Positions 1 through 8,026 of a stretch of DNA of 64,000 bases are shown here, piece by piece. The position numbers and the translations under genes were made by a program. Under the pieces are notes generated by a model that was not told the DNA's origin, did not search any database, and worked only from the letters and a program-made list of their open reading frames with translations. How positions within the stretch are numbered: the stretch's first letter is position 1; every line of letters begins with the position of its first letter. Source of the DNA: CATQHW01 sp965243545 (lineage in GTDB: Bacteria > Spirochaetota > Spirochaetia > SZUA-6 > Bin103); assembly GCA_965243545.1 (NCBI GenBank), contig OZ251573.1, forward strand, positions 1,054,001-1,118,000, in the 5' to 3' direction.

Positions 1-86
1 GCGACGGCGCCATCCTGTCGGCGCCGCTCTACGGTCTGGAAGGTCTGGATTCCATTCTGCGCCGGTTCGCTCAAGAGGCGGAGTAG
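1..86 (+). CDS. C-terminal end of an unidentified protein (partial)
   Basis: An open frame enters from the left edge and stops at TAG 84-86, giving 27 residues that end in ILRRFAQEAE. The piece is too short to assign a family. It is called coding only because the frame is open to the edge with a plausible amphipathic C-terminus and the next gene follows on the same strand after 49 bases. Confidence 0.45.
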   Translation, partial: DGAILSAPLYGLEGLDSILRRFAQEAE

Positions 87-135
87 GACGGGGGCGGCGC
101 GCCTCGCCGGGCGCCTTCATGCTACGCTTGGAGGC

Positions 136-498
136 ATGGCAGGCGAAGGGGTCGTCAAGCGTTCGACCGACGTGCCGTGCGCGCCCGTGACCGCAGGCTC
201 AGCGACCGAAACGGCGGTGCTGATCGGACCGGAGGACGGAGCGCCGAACTTCGCCATGCGGCGCTTCACCATGGGAGAAGGCGGGGGCATGCCGCGGCAC
301 ACCAACCGCGTCGAACACGAGCAGTACGTGGTGCGCGGCCGGGCCGCGGTGACGATCGGCGACGCCGAGCACGCGGTCGAGGCGGGCGACGTGCTGCTGA
401 TCCCCGCCGGCGCGCCGCACTCCTACCGGGTGGTGGAGGCGCCGTTCGAGTTTCTGTGCATGGTCCCGAACCGCGAGGATCGGATCGAGATCTGCTGA
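136..498 (+). CDS. Small single-domain cupin protein
   Basis: 120 residues forming one cupin (conserved beta-barrel) domain. The first cupin motif lies around residues 48-72 (GGGMPRHTNRVEHEQY, with two His and a Glu as likely metal ligands). The second lies around 82-100 (GDVLLIPAGAPHSY, with a His ligand). Family knowledge: such cytosolic one-domain cupins bind a divalent metal and act as small dioxygenases, isomerases or ligand sensors; the substrate cannot be read here. The ATG at 136 leaves about 40 residues before the first motif, normal for the family. It runs toward the opposite-strand gene at 500 and ends 2 bp from it. Confidence 0.85.
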   Translation: MAGEGVVKRSTDVPCAPVTAGSATETAVLIGPEDGAPNFAMRRFTMGEGGGMPRHTNRVEHEQYVVRGRAAVTIGDAEHAVEAGDVLLIPAGAPHSYRVVEAPFEFLCMVPNREDRIEIC

Positions 499-499
499 G

Positions 500-2050
500 T
501 CAGCCGGCCGGGCCGGCCGGTTCCCGTAGTTCCGCGAACATCGGCGCGTAGCGGCCGCGCGGGCTCATCTCGACCAGGGTGTCGCCCGCGAACGCCATGC
601 GGTACCGCTGCCAGTAGACCCACTCCTCCTCGACGCGGCGCACGGGCGGGAAGCGGAGCCGCACCTGCGCGCCGGCCGGCAGCGGTTCGGTCACCGCCCA
701 CGGGGCGATGCGCCGGAAGCCGACCGCGCCGCCGGCGGCGCCGCTGCGGTCCACGGCCAGTCCATCCCACGGCAACCAGTCCGGCTTGCGCACCCACAGC
801 GCGCCGGCGGCCGGCATGGTCACGGTCACGTCGCCTGCGCCGGGCAGCCGGCTGGCGGTGACCGCGGCGGCCTGGTCGGTGGAGAACAGCAGGTTGAGCC
901 GGGTGTCCTCACCGCGCCGCGTCGATCCGTGGCGGAGGGCCGCCCACAGCGCCTGGATGCCGCCCTGCGTGACGTCCAGGATGCCGGTGGCGGCGCCCAG
1001 CGGGTCGGGGACGTGCCGGTCGGCGGGGCTGGGGAACCCCCAGCCGCCGTCGGCGTCTGCGGGAAACGCGGTCACCGCGTAGTCGGGGGCGTCCGGCGGC
1101 CGGAGCATCTCCTGCCCGGCGCGCCACTGGCTCGGCAGCACGTGGCTGCGGATCATCCGCTCGGCGGCGCCGAAGTATGCGGGCCGGCCGGCCAGTCCCA
1201 GCGCGATGGCGGTCTGGATCATGTCACCGGTGTTGTTGATCTCGCCGCGGCCGGGCACGCGCTCGTGGCCCAGGCTCTCGATCGACCAGCCAAAGCTGCT
1301 GCGGGTCGGCGCCATGCCGACGTCGAAGATGCGGCGGGCGTGCTCCAGGGTGTCCAGGTCGCCGGTCAGCAGCCCGTAGTCGGCCAACCCGTGCACGGCG
1401 CCGGTGATCGAGTGGGTGTGGATGCCGGCCTGCGCGGTGAGCCGGCCGTCCGGGGTGAACGCCGTGGCGCGCGCCAGCCGCACGAAGCGGTGGGCCAGCT
1501 CCAAGGCGCGCTGATCGCCGGTGAGGCGGAACAGGTGGGTGAGCGCCATCACGGTCCGCGTCCGCGAGCGGGGCGGCGGGGACTCGACCCCGTGGGCGTG
1601 GTCGGTGAACCCCGGATGCCGCAGGCCGGGCTCGGCGGCGATGAGGTCGGCCCGCCAAGCGCCGTCCGGGCCGGTCAGGCGGAGCCACGTCTCCAGCAGC
1701 CGGCCCAACCGCTCGCGGGCGGCCCGGTCGCCGCAGGCGGTCGCCAGCTCCGTGAACGCCTGCACGATCTCACGCAGATCGTGCGGGTCGGTCTGCCCGC
1801 CGACGCGCGGGAAGCCGTGCGGGTTGTCGGTCAGGTCGAGCAGCACGGCGCGCAGGCGGTCGATGACCGCGGCCGGGGCGGGCGTGCCGCTGGCCGCCGC
1901 CCCCTTCAGGAGCGCGTCGACCGCGCGGCCGTAGTTGTGCGGGTCCAGCACGCCGTCGGCCAGGCGGCGTTCGCACCAGCGGCTGATGAAGGACATGGCG
2001 CGCGTGATGCGGGCGGCAAGGTCGGCGTCGGGGGCGGGGGCGTGCGGCAT
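500..2050 (-). CDS. Six-hairpin (alpha/alpha-barrel) glycosidase-like protein
   Basis: 516 residues if started at ATG 2050. Earlier in-frame ATGs (2087 and above) would overlap the divergent HAD gene at 2082. The N-terminal two thirds are helical and rich in Trp/Gly turns (GWSIESLGHERV, GEINNTGDMIQTAIALG), as in (alpha/alpha)6-barrel glycosidases related to GH127. The C-terminal part looks like a beta domain (VTVTMPAAGALWVRKPDWLPW). There is no signal peptide, so it is probably cytoplasmic. Likely role: release of sugar units from plant or algal glycans. The exact GH family and catalytic residues were not identified. Confidence 0.65.
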   Translation of the reverse strand: MPHAPAPDADLAARITRAMSFISRWCERRLADGVLDPHNYGRAVDALLKGAAASGTPAPAAVIDRLRAVLLDLTDNPHGFPRVGGQTDPHDLREIVQAFTELATACGDRAARERLGRLLETWLRLTGPDGAWRADLIAAEPGLRHPGFTDHAHGVESPPPRSRTRTVMALTHLFRLTGDQRALELAHRFVRLARATAFTPDGRLTAQAGIHTHSITGAVHGLADYGLLTGDLDTLEHARRIFDVGMAPTRSSFGWSIESLGHERVPGRGEINNTGDMIQTAIALGLAGRPAYFGAAERMIRSHVLPSQWRAGQEMLRPPDAPDYAVTAFPADADGGWGFPSPADRHVPDPLGAATGILDVTQGGIQALWAALRHGSTRRGEDTRLNLLFSTDQAAAVTASRLPGAGDVTVTMPAAGALWVRKPDWLPWDGLAVDRSGAAGGAVGFRRIAPWAVTEPLPAGAQVRLRFPPVRRVEEEWVYWQRYRMAFAGDTLVEMSPRGRYAPMFAELREPAGPAG

Positions 2051-2081
2051 CGGGCTGCTCAGGCCGGTATGATGCGGCGGC

Positions 2082-2819
2082 ATGGCGCAGGACGGCAACG
2101 GCGGGGGAGGGGTGTTCCCCGAAGCGATCGACGCGGTCACGTTCGACGTGTTCGGCACGCTGGTCGACTGGCGCACCGGGGTGATCGACGCCGGCCGCGA
2201 ACTGAGCCGGCGGACCGGCGCGGAGACCGACTGGGCGCGGTTCGCCGACGAGTGGCGCGGCGGCTACGACCCGGCGATGGAACCGGTGCGCGGCGGCCGG
2301 CGCGGGTGGGAGCCGATCGACGTCCTGCACGCCGAGATCATGGATGGGCTGCTGGCCGCGCGCGGCATGGAGCTGGACGCCGCCGACCGCCGGTGGCTCA
2401 ACCGCGCGTGGCACCGGCTGCCGGCGTGGCCGGACGCGCGCGCGGGGTTGGAGCGGTTGCGCCGCCGCTTCACGGTCTGCGCGCTCTCCAACGGCAACGT
2501 CTCGCTGCTGGAGGACTTGGCGCGCTGCAACGGTCTGGCGTTCGACCGCATCCTGTCGGCCGAGCACGCCCGCACCTACAAGCCGATGCCGGCGGTCTAC
2601 GCCACCGCCGCCGCGCGCCTGGGCCTGCCGCCGGAGCGCATCCTGATGGTCGCCGCGCATGACGACGATCTGCGCGGGGCGCGCGCGGCCGGCTATCGCA
2701 CCGCTTTCCTGCCGCGGCCGGACGAGTGGGGGCCGGACGGGAGCGCCGAAACGCCGGCCGCGCGGCACGACTTGACGGCCGCAGACTGCACCGCTCTGGC
2801 TGCCGCGCTGGGAGCGTAG
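2082..2819 (+). CDS. HAD-superfamily hydrolase, haloacid dehalogenase type II-like
   Basis: 245 residues. HAD motif I is FDVFGTLVDW with nucleophile Asp21; motif II is ALSNGN; the motif III Lys is in HARTYKPMPAVY; motif IV is AAHDDDLRGARAAG. The helical cap between motifs I and II is the size seen in L-2-haloacid dehalogenases. The expected chemistry is hydrolysis of a carbon-halogen or phosphate ester bond through an aspartyl intermediate; the substrate is not readable. The ATG at 2082 is followed by a Gly-rich leader before the fold starts at about residue 14. A copy of its last 100 bases recurs at 41544-41646. Confidence 0.85.
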   Translation: MAQDGNGGGGVFPEAIDAVTFDVFGTLVDWRTGVIDAGRELSRRTGAETDWARFADEWRGGYDPAMEPVRGGRRGWEPIDVLHAEIMDGLLAARGMELDAADRRWLNRAWHRLPAWPDARAGLERLRRRFTVCALSNGNVSLLEDLARCNGLAFDRILSAEHARTYKPMPAVYATAAARLGLPPERILMVAAHDDDLRGARAAGYRTAFLPRPDEWGPDGSAETPAARHDLTAADCTALAAALGA

Positions 2820-2847
2820 CCGGGCCGGGCGGGCCAGCGCCGTCGCG

Positions 2848-3159
2848 CTATTGCGTGCAGAGGTCGCTCAGACAGCGCTTCATCGTCGCCGGTATATTCC
2901 CGCTCCACGGTTCAGAGCCACTGTATTCTCTGCCATCGTCAAGCGTCGCGGTGAGCACGATGTCGCTTCCGTCGGGGCCGATACTCAAAGAAACGGTCCC
3001 GCCGGATACGAACCAGGTCAGATCGATATCACCATTCGGAGTTTCGCAAATGTCCGGCCTTGGAATGCCCGATGGCAAGTCATCAGCGACTGCCGAAGCG
3101 GCTGCCACCGTCGCCGCGCTGGGTGCTTCCGCGTCACTGTCGTCGTCTCCATGCTGCAC
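2848..3159 (-). CDS. Small acidic protein of unknown function
   Basis: 103 residues from a GTG at 3159, chosen because a perfect AGGAGGT lies six bases upstream. The acidic, Ala-rich N-terminus (residues 1-35) is followed by a compact beta-type region (GDIDLTWFVSGGTVSLSIGPDGSDIVL...GSEPWSG in pieces) that reads like a real fold. There is no signal peptide or membrane segment. It is divergent from the HNH pseudogene at 3314, and the AT-rich 154 bases between them carry that gene's promoter. No family was recognised. Confidence 0.6.
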   Translation of the reverse strand: MQHGDDDSDAEAPSAATVAAASAVADDLPSGIPRPDICETPNGDIDLTWFVSGGTVSLSIGPDGSDIVLTATLDDGREYSGSEPWSGNIPATMKRCLSDLCTQ

Positions 3160-3278
3160 CTCGAACCTCCTATCTCCCCATCTTTCATCGCCTGTCAGTG
3201 ATTGTAGCGAAGAACGTTTGATCGGGCAACTTTGGCGGATACCGCGCTCGCGAGGCCACGAAAAAACAGCTCGATGAC

Positions 3279-3313
3279 TTGATTCATTTGTTTTCTATCA
3301 TTATCTTTGCACC
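3279..3313 (+). promoter_or_regulatory. Sigma-70-type promoter of the HNH pseudogene, predicted leaderless
   Basis: TTGATT at 3279-3284, a 17-bp spacer, then TATCTT at 3302-3307. Transcription would start about 7 bases later, at or next to the ATG at 3314. No Shine-Dalgarno precedes that ATG, so the message is predicted to be leaderless. The stretch is clearly AT-rich against its surroundings. Confidence 0.5.
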
Positions 3314-4480
3314 ATGAGTCGCACCGCTTCCGACGCGCCGATCACCACCACCGTTGCCGGCCTTTCCGACCGGCGGCTGGTGCAGCAGCTCAAGGAACTG
3401 ACCGCCGTCGAACACCAGCTCGAAGTCGTCGTGATCGATCACCTGCGCGAGCTTGAGCGGCGCCGCCTGTACCTTTCCTGGGGCTTCTCCAGCCTGTTCG
3501 ATTACGCGACGAGTGAGCTCGGCTATAGCGAAGCCGCCGCGTGGCGACGATGCGGCTGTGCGGGGAGGTCGAAGGGGCGCGCGAGCGGATGCGGGACGGC
3601 TCGCTGACGCTCAACTCGGCGGCGCTGCTGCAGAACGCCTTCGATCGGCAGGAGCGCAAGCGGTCCGGCGGCCGATCGCCCGCGTCTCCCAACGGATCGG
3701 CGCCGGACGCCGGCGCGCAGTCCGCCGCTCCCAGCGCGCCGGCGCAGGCGGGAGAGCCGGAGGAACCGCGCGCGGCGCCGGTGCTCGACTCGTCGGCGCG
3801 GCAGGCGCTGGTGGAGGAGGCGACCGGCAAGAGCACGCGGCAGGTAGAGAAACTGCTGGCCGGGGTGGACCCGGAGCTGGCGGCGCCGACCGACCGGATG
3901 CGGCCGCTGGGCGCGGGGCGATGGGAGATCAAGGCGGTGATCGACGACGACTGTCGGCGGGGCTTGGAGCAGCTCAAGGGCTGCTGTCTCACGTCGACCC
4001 GCACATGACGTTGGGGCAGCTGCTGGGCCGGGTGGTGCGGGAAGCGGTCGAGCGCCACGACCCCGCCCGCCCGCCGCGCGGTCGGCGCACCGGCAGCCGG
4101 GCCCGTGCGGGCGCTACGGACGAAACTTCGGCGCCGAAGGAGGCAAGCCGGTCAGACGGCGCGCCGGCGCAACGGAACGCCGCGCCCGCGGGCGGCGCGT
4201 GCGAAACTTCGGTGCCGAAGGACGCGCCCAGGACGAATGCGGTTGGTCCGGCGCAACGGCCTGCCGTGCCGTCAGGTGTCACGGCGGCGGCGAAGTTGGA
4301 CGCGGACTCCAAGCGTCCCCGCGTTGTGGCGGCGAATCGGCCACGAGTAGCGGTCCGGCCTTCTGTGCCGAAGGAATCAGCGGGCCCGAACTTCGCAACG
4401 GCGTCGGCGCGACCGGCTGCCGTACCGACGGGGGCCAAGACTTCGGCGCCGAAGGCGCACGCGGACTCCAAGCGCCCCAG
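3314..4480 (+). pseudogene. HNH-endonuclease family protein, broken by two frameshifts, HNH domain lost
   Basis: The pieces are consecutive in three frames. From 3314: an N-terminal helical region (TAVEHQLEVVVIDHLREL, RRLYLSWGFSSLFDYATSEL). After a frame change near 3540-3550: RVATMRLCGEVEGARERMRDG through TGKSTRQVEKLLAGVDPEL. After a second change near 3985: GLLSHVDPHMTLGQLLGRVVREAV. In order these are the N-terminal and middle parts of the common bacterial HNH endonuclease family that ends with a C-terminal HNH motif. Here no HNH motif follows. The third frame runs into repeats built on a CTTCGGCGCCGAAG palindrome and then into the GC-rich array. Frameshift or assembly errors cannot be excluded, but the lost C-terminus argues for a decayed gene. 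Confidence 0.75.
4121..4460. repeat. Degenerate repeats built on a CTTCGGCGCCGAAG palindrome
   Basis: Versions of ACTTCGGCGCCGAAGG occur near 4126, 4203, 4362 and 4440, mixed with copies of GCGGACTCCAAGCG near 4309 and 4460. A further copy of the palindrome sits at about 50393 in another intergenic region, followed by a related GCGGAGTCCAAGG. They replace the C-terminal coding part of the HNH pseudogene. Function unknown; probably a dispersed palindromic element. Confidence 0.6.
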
Positions 4481-5375
4481 AAAATCGCTTGACGGGCCGC
4501 TATGCGCCGCAGATTCCGGCCGGTGCGCCGAACCGGCAGCCGTTCGCGTCCGTTCGCGCGCTATGCGCCGAGAACCGGCCCGGTGATCGACCAGCAGCCG
4601 GTACCGGCCGCGCTTCGCGTCCGGGCCGCGCTGGTCATCGACGTGCTCAACCCCGGCCGCTTCCGGCCGCGCTGTGCGCACACAACCGGCCCGGTGATCG
4701 ACCAGCAGCCGGGCCCGGCCGCGCTTCGCGTCCGCCGCGCTGGTCATCGAGCGTGCTCAACCCCCGGCCGCTTCCGGCCGCGCTGTGCGCACACAACCGG
4801 CCCGGTGATCGACCAGCGCCGGGCCGGGCCGCGCTTCGCGTCCGCCGCGCTGGTCATCGAGCGTGCTCAACCCCCCGGCCGCTTCCGGCCGCGCTTGGTG
4901 CACACAACCGGGCCGGTGATCGAACCAGCGCCGAACCGGCCGCGCTTCGCGTCCGCCGCGCTGGTGATCGACGTGCTCAACCCCCGGCCGCTCCGGCCGC
5001 GCTGTGTGCGCCGAGAACCGGCCCGGTGATCGACCAGCAGCCGGCCGCTACGTCAACGCTGGTGCGCCCCCGGAACCGGGGGGTATCTCTTCTCTCGGTA
5101 CCACCTTGCCCCAGAAAATCGCTTGACGGGCCGCTATGCGCCGCAGATTCCGGCCGGTGCGCCGAACCGGCAGCCGTTCGCGTCCGTTCGCGCGCTATGC
5201 GCCGAGAACCGGCCCGGTGATCGAACCAGCGCCGAACCAGCGCCGAACCGGCCGCGCTTCGCGTCCGCCGCGCTGGTGATCGACGTGCTCAACCCCCCGG
5301 CCGCTTCCGGCCGCGCTGTGCGCACACAACCGGCCCGATGATCGACCAGCGCCGGGCCGGGCCGGGCCGCGCTGG
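4481..5375. repeat. GC-rich tandem array of ~110-bp units, left copy
   Basis: About seven units built around GTGATCGACCAGCAGCCGG, GCGCTTCGCGTCCGCCGCG, CGTGCTCAACCCC and CCGGCCGCTTCCGGCCGCGC. A different element (starting AAAATCGCTTGACGGGCC) occurs at 4485 and 5116. The same units in the same order and orientation recur at 40795-41420. Apparent open frames on both strands come only from the repeat composition (Arg/Pro/Ala rich, no fold). No gene is seen here. Confidence 0.85.
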
Positions 5376-5447
5376 TCATCGAGCGTGCAGCGCGAAAGGT
5401 GGCGCACTACCGGAAACTATACCGGAAACTATCGCATCACCGGAAAC
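5376..5447 (-). pseudogene. 3' fragment of the prophage-interrupted hexapeptide-repeat lipoprotein
   Basis: Read leftward from the prophage end, this piece gives VSGDAIVSGIVSGSAPPFALHAR and a stop at 5376-5378. Joined to the 5' part ending at 40072 (with one GGAAAC copy removed), it reads NALVSGDAIVSG, which keeps both the frame and the hexapeptide pattern. It is therefore the displaced last 23 codons of that gene. Confidence 0.85.
5442..5447. repeat. Target-site duplication, left copy (GGAAAC)
   Basis: GGAAAC directly precedes the prophage TG terminus. The same six bases directly follow the CA terminus at 40072-40077. Mu makes 5-bp duplications, but the symmetrical reading of the ends here gives six. 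Confidence 0.8.
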
Positions 5448-5490
5448 TGAACCGCGACGTACTAACTTTGACGATCTAGCGTACTAACGC
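5448..5490 (+). repeat. Prophage left end with two transposase-site motifs
   Basis: Starts TGAACCGCGA. Contains CGTACTAAC at 5458-5466 and 5480-5488, 22 bp apart, separated by TTTGACGATCTAG. The right end carries the reverse complement with the same spacing. These are the expected binding sites for the transposase encoded at 18594. Confidence 0.85.
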
Positions 5491-5724
5491 CTGCCGGGAT
5501 AAGGCGGGATCCGGCGGGATCCGGTGGGATGGGACGGTGCGGGGCGGTCCGTGGTGGGTGAGAACGGACCGGCGTGGGAGCGGCGATCCGGCGGCGCGGC
5601 GGCCTGTGGGCGTGGCGGTCGCGCCGGCGGCCGGCTGGCCCTCCCGGAGCGGAGCGACGGGCAACGGAAAATTAGTACGGCCGGTACGTAGGTTGGGGCC
5701 GGCCGGCGTGCCTACGCTCGCTGC
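5491..5724. other. Left-end non-coding segment with short GGCGGGATCC-type direct repeats
   Basis: The first 50 bases hold four tandem versions of a roughly 10-bp GGCGGGATCC unit (about 5493-5533). The rest up to the late promoter is GC-rich without a credible gene. The repeats could bind a host or phage factor near the end, but nothing in the sequence identifies one. Confidence 0.5.
5671..5724 (+). promoter_or_regulatory. Left late promoter, candidate Mor-activated, leaderless
   Basis: ATTAGTACGGCCGGTAC, containing the dyad GTACGGCCGGTAC at 5675-5687. A -10-like TACGCT lies at 5713-5718, 25 bp after the dyad. The promoter at 23551 has the same arrangement (dyad GTACGGGCCGTAC, CATGCT, same 25-bp gap). 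The dyad falls near -50 to -38, where Mu Mor and C bind. The predicted start is at the ATG of 5725, with no Shine-Dalgarno. Confidence 0.65.
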
Positions 5725-6072
5725 ATGAGTGACAAGAGAATCGTTCCGATCCGCATCAACGCCTGGCTGTTCGCCGGGCTGGCGGTCGCGGTGGTGGCCA
5801 TCGTGGCGTTCGTGGCGGGCTTCGAGCGCGTCGAGTTGCTGGTGGGTCTCGCCGGCGTGGTGGCCGGCGGCCTAGTGGCCACCATCGAGCGCCTGTGCGC
5901 CCCGGAGCCGGCGGAGCCTGCGCCGCAGCCGGTGATGGTGCCGGTGGAGGTGGTGCAGCCGCTGATCGAGGTGCTCGGTGAGCTGGTTCGCCACGAGGCG
6001 CGCACGCCCGACCGCATCAAGCGCAACCTGGACTCCGCTGCGGCGTGCGCCGAACCGGCGCCGGTCGGGTGA
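5725..6072 (+). CDS. Two-pass membrane protein, holin candidate
   Basis: 115 residues. Two hydrophobic segments at about 13-31 and 37-53 are followed by a Pro/Glu-rich stretch and a charged amphipathic tail. It is the first gene of the left late operon, immediately before a second small membrane protein and a lytic transglycosylase, so a role in membrane permeabilisation at lysis is inferred from position and topology. No sequence family was recognised. Its stop overlaps the GTG of the next gene. Confidence 0.7.
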   Translation: MSDKRIVPIRINAWLFAGLAVAVVAIVAFVAGFERVELLVGLAGVVAGGLVATIERLCAPEPAEPAPQPVMVPVEVVQPLIEVLGELVRHEARTPDRIKRNLDSAAACAEPAPVG

Positions 6073-6293
6073 ACGCGGCGATCATCGCCCTGAACGTCGG
6101 CTACGCGGTGTTCGGGGCGATCGTGTCGATCGCGTTCATGCTGACCGCCTACAAGGTGCTGGACCGCATGACGCCGTTCTCGACCGGCGACGAGTTGCGC
6201 TGCCGCAACCAGGCGGTCGGCATGGTGGTGGCCGGCATGTTCGTAGCGATCGGCGTGTCGGTCGGGCTCGTGGTGGGGCTCGGCCTCAACTGA
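6069..6293 (+). CDS. Small membrane protein resembling half of a DUF350 protein, second holin candidate
   Basis: 74 residues from GTG 6069, which overlaps the upstream TGA. Two membrane segments (about 3-24 and 47-71) flank KVLDRMTPFSTGDELRCRNQA, which matches the conserved loop of the DUF350 family (lysine-rich turn, TPF, E-L, N-x-A). Host DUF350 proteins are usually about twice this length with duplicated units. Within a lysis cassette it may serve as holin, antiholin or membrane modulator; this is inference. Confidence 0.65.
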   Translation: MNAAIIALNVGYAVFGAIVSIAFMLTAYKVLDRMTPFSTGDELRCRNQAVGMVVAGMFVAIGVSVGLVVGLGLN

Positions 6294-6296
6294 GTC

Positions 6297-6848
6297 ATGC
6301 GCGCACTCGGAGCCCTGGCGCTCGCGGCGGTGGCCGCGTTCATGGTCGGCTGCGCGGCGCGGCCGGTCGACGATCCGCAGTGGACGGCCGACTACGACGG
6401 GACGTTCCGCAAGTACTCCCGGCGGTTCTTCGGGCCGGCGTTCGACTGGCGGTGGTGGAAGGCGCAGGCGATCGCGGAGTCGTCGCTGCGGGCCGGCGTC
6501 GACAGCCACGCCGGGGCGCGGGGGTTGATGCAGATCATGCCGTCCACGTGGGAGGAGATCGCCGAGCAGGCGCCGCTGACGCTGACCGACGCCTACCACC
6601 CGGAACAGTCGATAGCGGCCGGCATCTGGTACGACGCCTGGCTGCACGCGCACTGGTCTGACCTGCCGGACCGCCTGCAGCGCTTGGCGTTCACGCTGGC
6701 CAGCTACAACGGCGGGCGGGGGCGCATCCTGCGCGCGCAGGAGCGGTGCGGGGGGTGCGCGGCGTGGCCGGCGGTGAGTCCGCACGCGCCTGCGGAGACG
6801 GTGCGGTACGTGGCGCGGATCATGGGGTTGATGGGAGCGGCGCCGTGA
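6297..6848 (+). CDS. Lytic transglycosylase lipoprotein (SLT family), phage endolysin
   Basis: 183 residues. A signal peptide with lipobox FMVGC makes Cys19 the predicted lipidated residue. The SLT domain follows: catalytic Glu61 in AIAESSLRAG, the GARGLMQIMPSTW motif at about 70-82, and AYHPEQSIAAGIWY and ASYNGG further on. It should cleave peptidoglycan glycan strands with 1,6-anhydro product formation from the periplasmic face. Being a lipoprotein is unusual for a phage endolysin and would place it at a membrane after export rather than release through a holin. It lies between the holin candidates and the terminase block. Confidence 0.88.
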   Translation: MRALGALALAAVAAFMVGCAARPVDDPQWTADYDGTFRKYSRRFFGPAFDWRWWKAQAIAESSLRAGVDSHAGARGLMQIMPSTWEEIAEQAPLTLTDAYHPEQSIAAGIWYDAWLHAHWSDLPDRLQRLAFTLASYNGGRGRILRAQERCGGCAAWPAVSPHAPAETVRYVARIMGLMGAAP

Positions 6849-7180
6849 CCTGGGAGCCGCTGCTGGTGGCCGGCAGCATCCTGGGCGGCATCCTGGCCGG
6901 GGTGGTGAGCGCGCTGATCGCGGTCTCCTACCAGGCGCGGCGGGACCGCGAGCGGCGCCACCACGACCTGGTGGCGGCGGTCCGGGAGGGGATCGACACG
7001 CGGATCGCGGCGGTGGTCGCCGACCAGAAGGAGCACAACCAGGTGCTGCACAACAAGGTGTCGCAGTTGCGCGATGACACGGTACGGCAGCTGATCGACC
7101 GGCTGTCCAACATCGAGGGGCGGCTGAGGGCCATCGACAACTGGATGCAGCTGCTGCAGCGGAAGTACCTGGGGGAATGA
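6845..7180 (+). CDS. Membrane-anchored coiled-coil protein, DUF2730-like (Mu gp25 position)
   Basis: 111 residues from a GTG overlapping the previous stop. One N-terminal membrane segment (about 5-27) is followed by a long charged helical region with heptad-like spacing (VSQLRDDTVRQLIDRLSNIEG). Size, topology and place just before the small-terminase block match the DUF2730 protein of Mu-like phages. Function in the family is not established; a spanin-like role is an alternative. Confidence 0.6.
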   Translation: MTWEPLLVAGSILGGILAGVVSALIAVSYQARRDRERRHHDLVAAVREGIDTRIAAVVADQKEHNQVLHNKVSQLRDDTVRQLIDRLSNIEGRLRAIDNWMQLLQRKYLGE

Positions 7181-7181
7181 G

Positions 7182-7475
7182 ATGCGCGATCTGATCGCCG
7201 CCAACCGGCGGATCATCGCCTTGCAGGCGCTCGACCAGGACCCGGCGCGGGAGTCCAACACGCGGCTGCTGCAGAGCATCCTGGGCCGGTTCGGGCACGC
7301 GATGTCGGCGGTGGCGGTCGACGGGCTGGTCGACTGGCTCAGCGAGCGGGGGCTGGTCACGGTGCGCGACCTCGGCGGCGGGCTGCGGGTGGTGCGTCTG
7401 ACGCAGGCCGGCGTGGACGCCGCTGCGGGGCGGTCGATCGTCGCGGGGGTCGACCGTCCGACGCCGCTTGACTGA
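7182..7475 (+). CDS. Winged-helix-like Mu-type protein (Mu gp26 position)
   Basis: 97 residues. The pattern is an N-terminal helix, LLQSILGRFGH, VDGLVDWLSERGLVTV, GLRVVRLTQAGVDAAAG, which is a small winged-helix layout. Mu-like phages carry an equivalent protein (the VpaChn25_0724 group) between DUF2730 and DUF3486. It may bind DNA during packaging or lysis timing; the role is not established. Confidence 0.65.
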   Translation: MRDLIAANRRIIALQALDQDPARESNTRLLQSILGRFGHAMSAVAVDGLVDWLSERGLVTVRDLGGGLRVVRLTQAGVDAAAGRSIVAGVDRPTPLD

Positions 7476-8026
7476 TGGCGCGGTCGAGCATCGAGCGCCT
7501 GAGCCCGGAGCAGCGCCGACGTCTCCAGGAGCTGCTGGCGCAGCCGGAGGTGACGCAGGAACAGGTGGCGGCGACGCTCAACGCGGAGGCGGGCGAGACG
7601 GTCGTCTCCAAGTCGGCGGTCAACCGCTACGCGGTGCGGATGCGGGAGATCGCCGACCGCAACCGGCAGGCGCGGGAGATCGCCGAGCTGTACCTGCGGC
7701 AGGTCGGCCCGGAGGGTCAGAACGCCTTGGGCGAGGTGATCCTGCATCAGGTCCGGGCGTTGGCGTTCGACTTCATGATGGAGCTGCGCGCGCTGGATAT
7801 GGGCGACCCGGAAAGCGCGCCGAAGGTGGCGGCGCTGATCGGGCAGGTCGCGCGGGCGACGCGGGACATGGAGTCGGCGGCGACCACCAGCGCGGAGCGG
7901 CGGCGCAAGATCGCGGCCGAGGCGACCGAGCAGGCGGCCGTGAAGGCGACGGCGGCCTGCAAGGAGGCGGGGCTGTCGCAGGAGACGGTCGACGCGATCA
8001 AGGCGCGCATCCTGGGCGTGGCGTGA
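7475..8026 (+). CDS. DUF3486 protein, probable small terminase subunit (Mu gp27-like)
   Basis: 183 residues. The N-terminal helix-turn-helix region (about 1-55: LSPEQRRRLQELLAQPEVTQ, SKSAVNRYAVRM) is followed by long helices, as in DUF3486. The gene overlaps neighbours on both sides (ATG at 7475, TGA within the GTG of the terminase). The small subunit should recognise the prophage end and recruit the large subunit for headful packaging. Confidence 0.85.
   Translation: MARSSIERLSPEQRRRLQELLAQPEVTQEQVAATLNAEAGETVVSKSAVNRYAVRMREIADRNRQAREIAELYLRQVGPEGQNALGEVILHQVRALAFDFMMELRALDMGDPESAPKVAALIGQVARATRDMESAATTSAERRRKIAAEATEQAAVKATAACKEAGLSQETVDAIKARILGVA

Noticed and set aside
4489..5220. Open frames with repeated Arg-Pro units in the left array
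   Set aside because: They exist in several frames on both strands with the period of the DNA repeat and have no fold or conserved start.
5442..5448. 5-bp duplication as in Mu
   Set aside because: A 5-bp reading makes the ends asymmetrical (CTG...CA or TG...CAG); TG...CA with GGAAAC on both sides is the symmetrical solution and restores the host frame.
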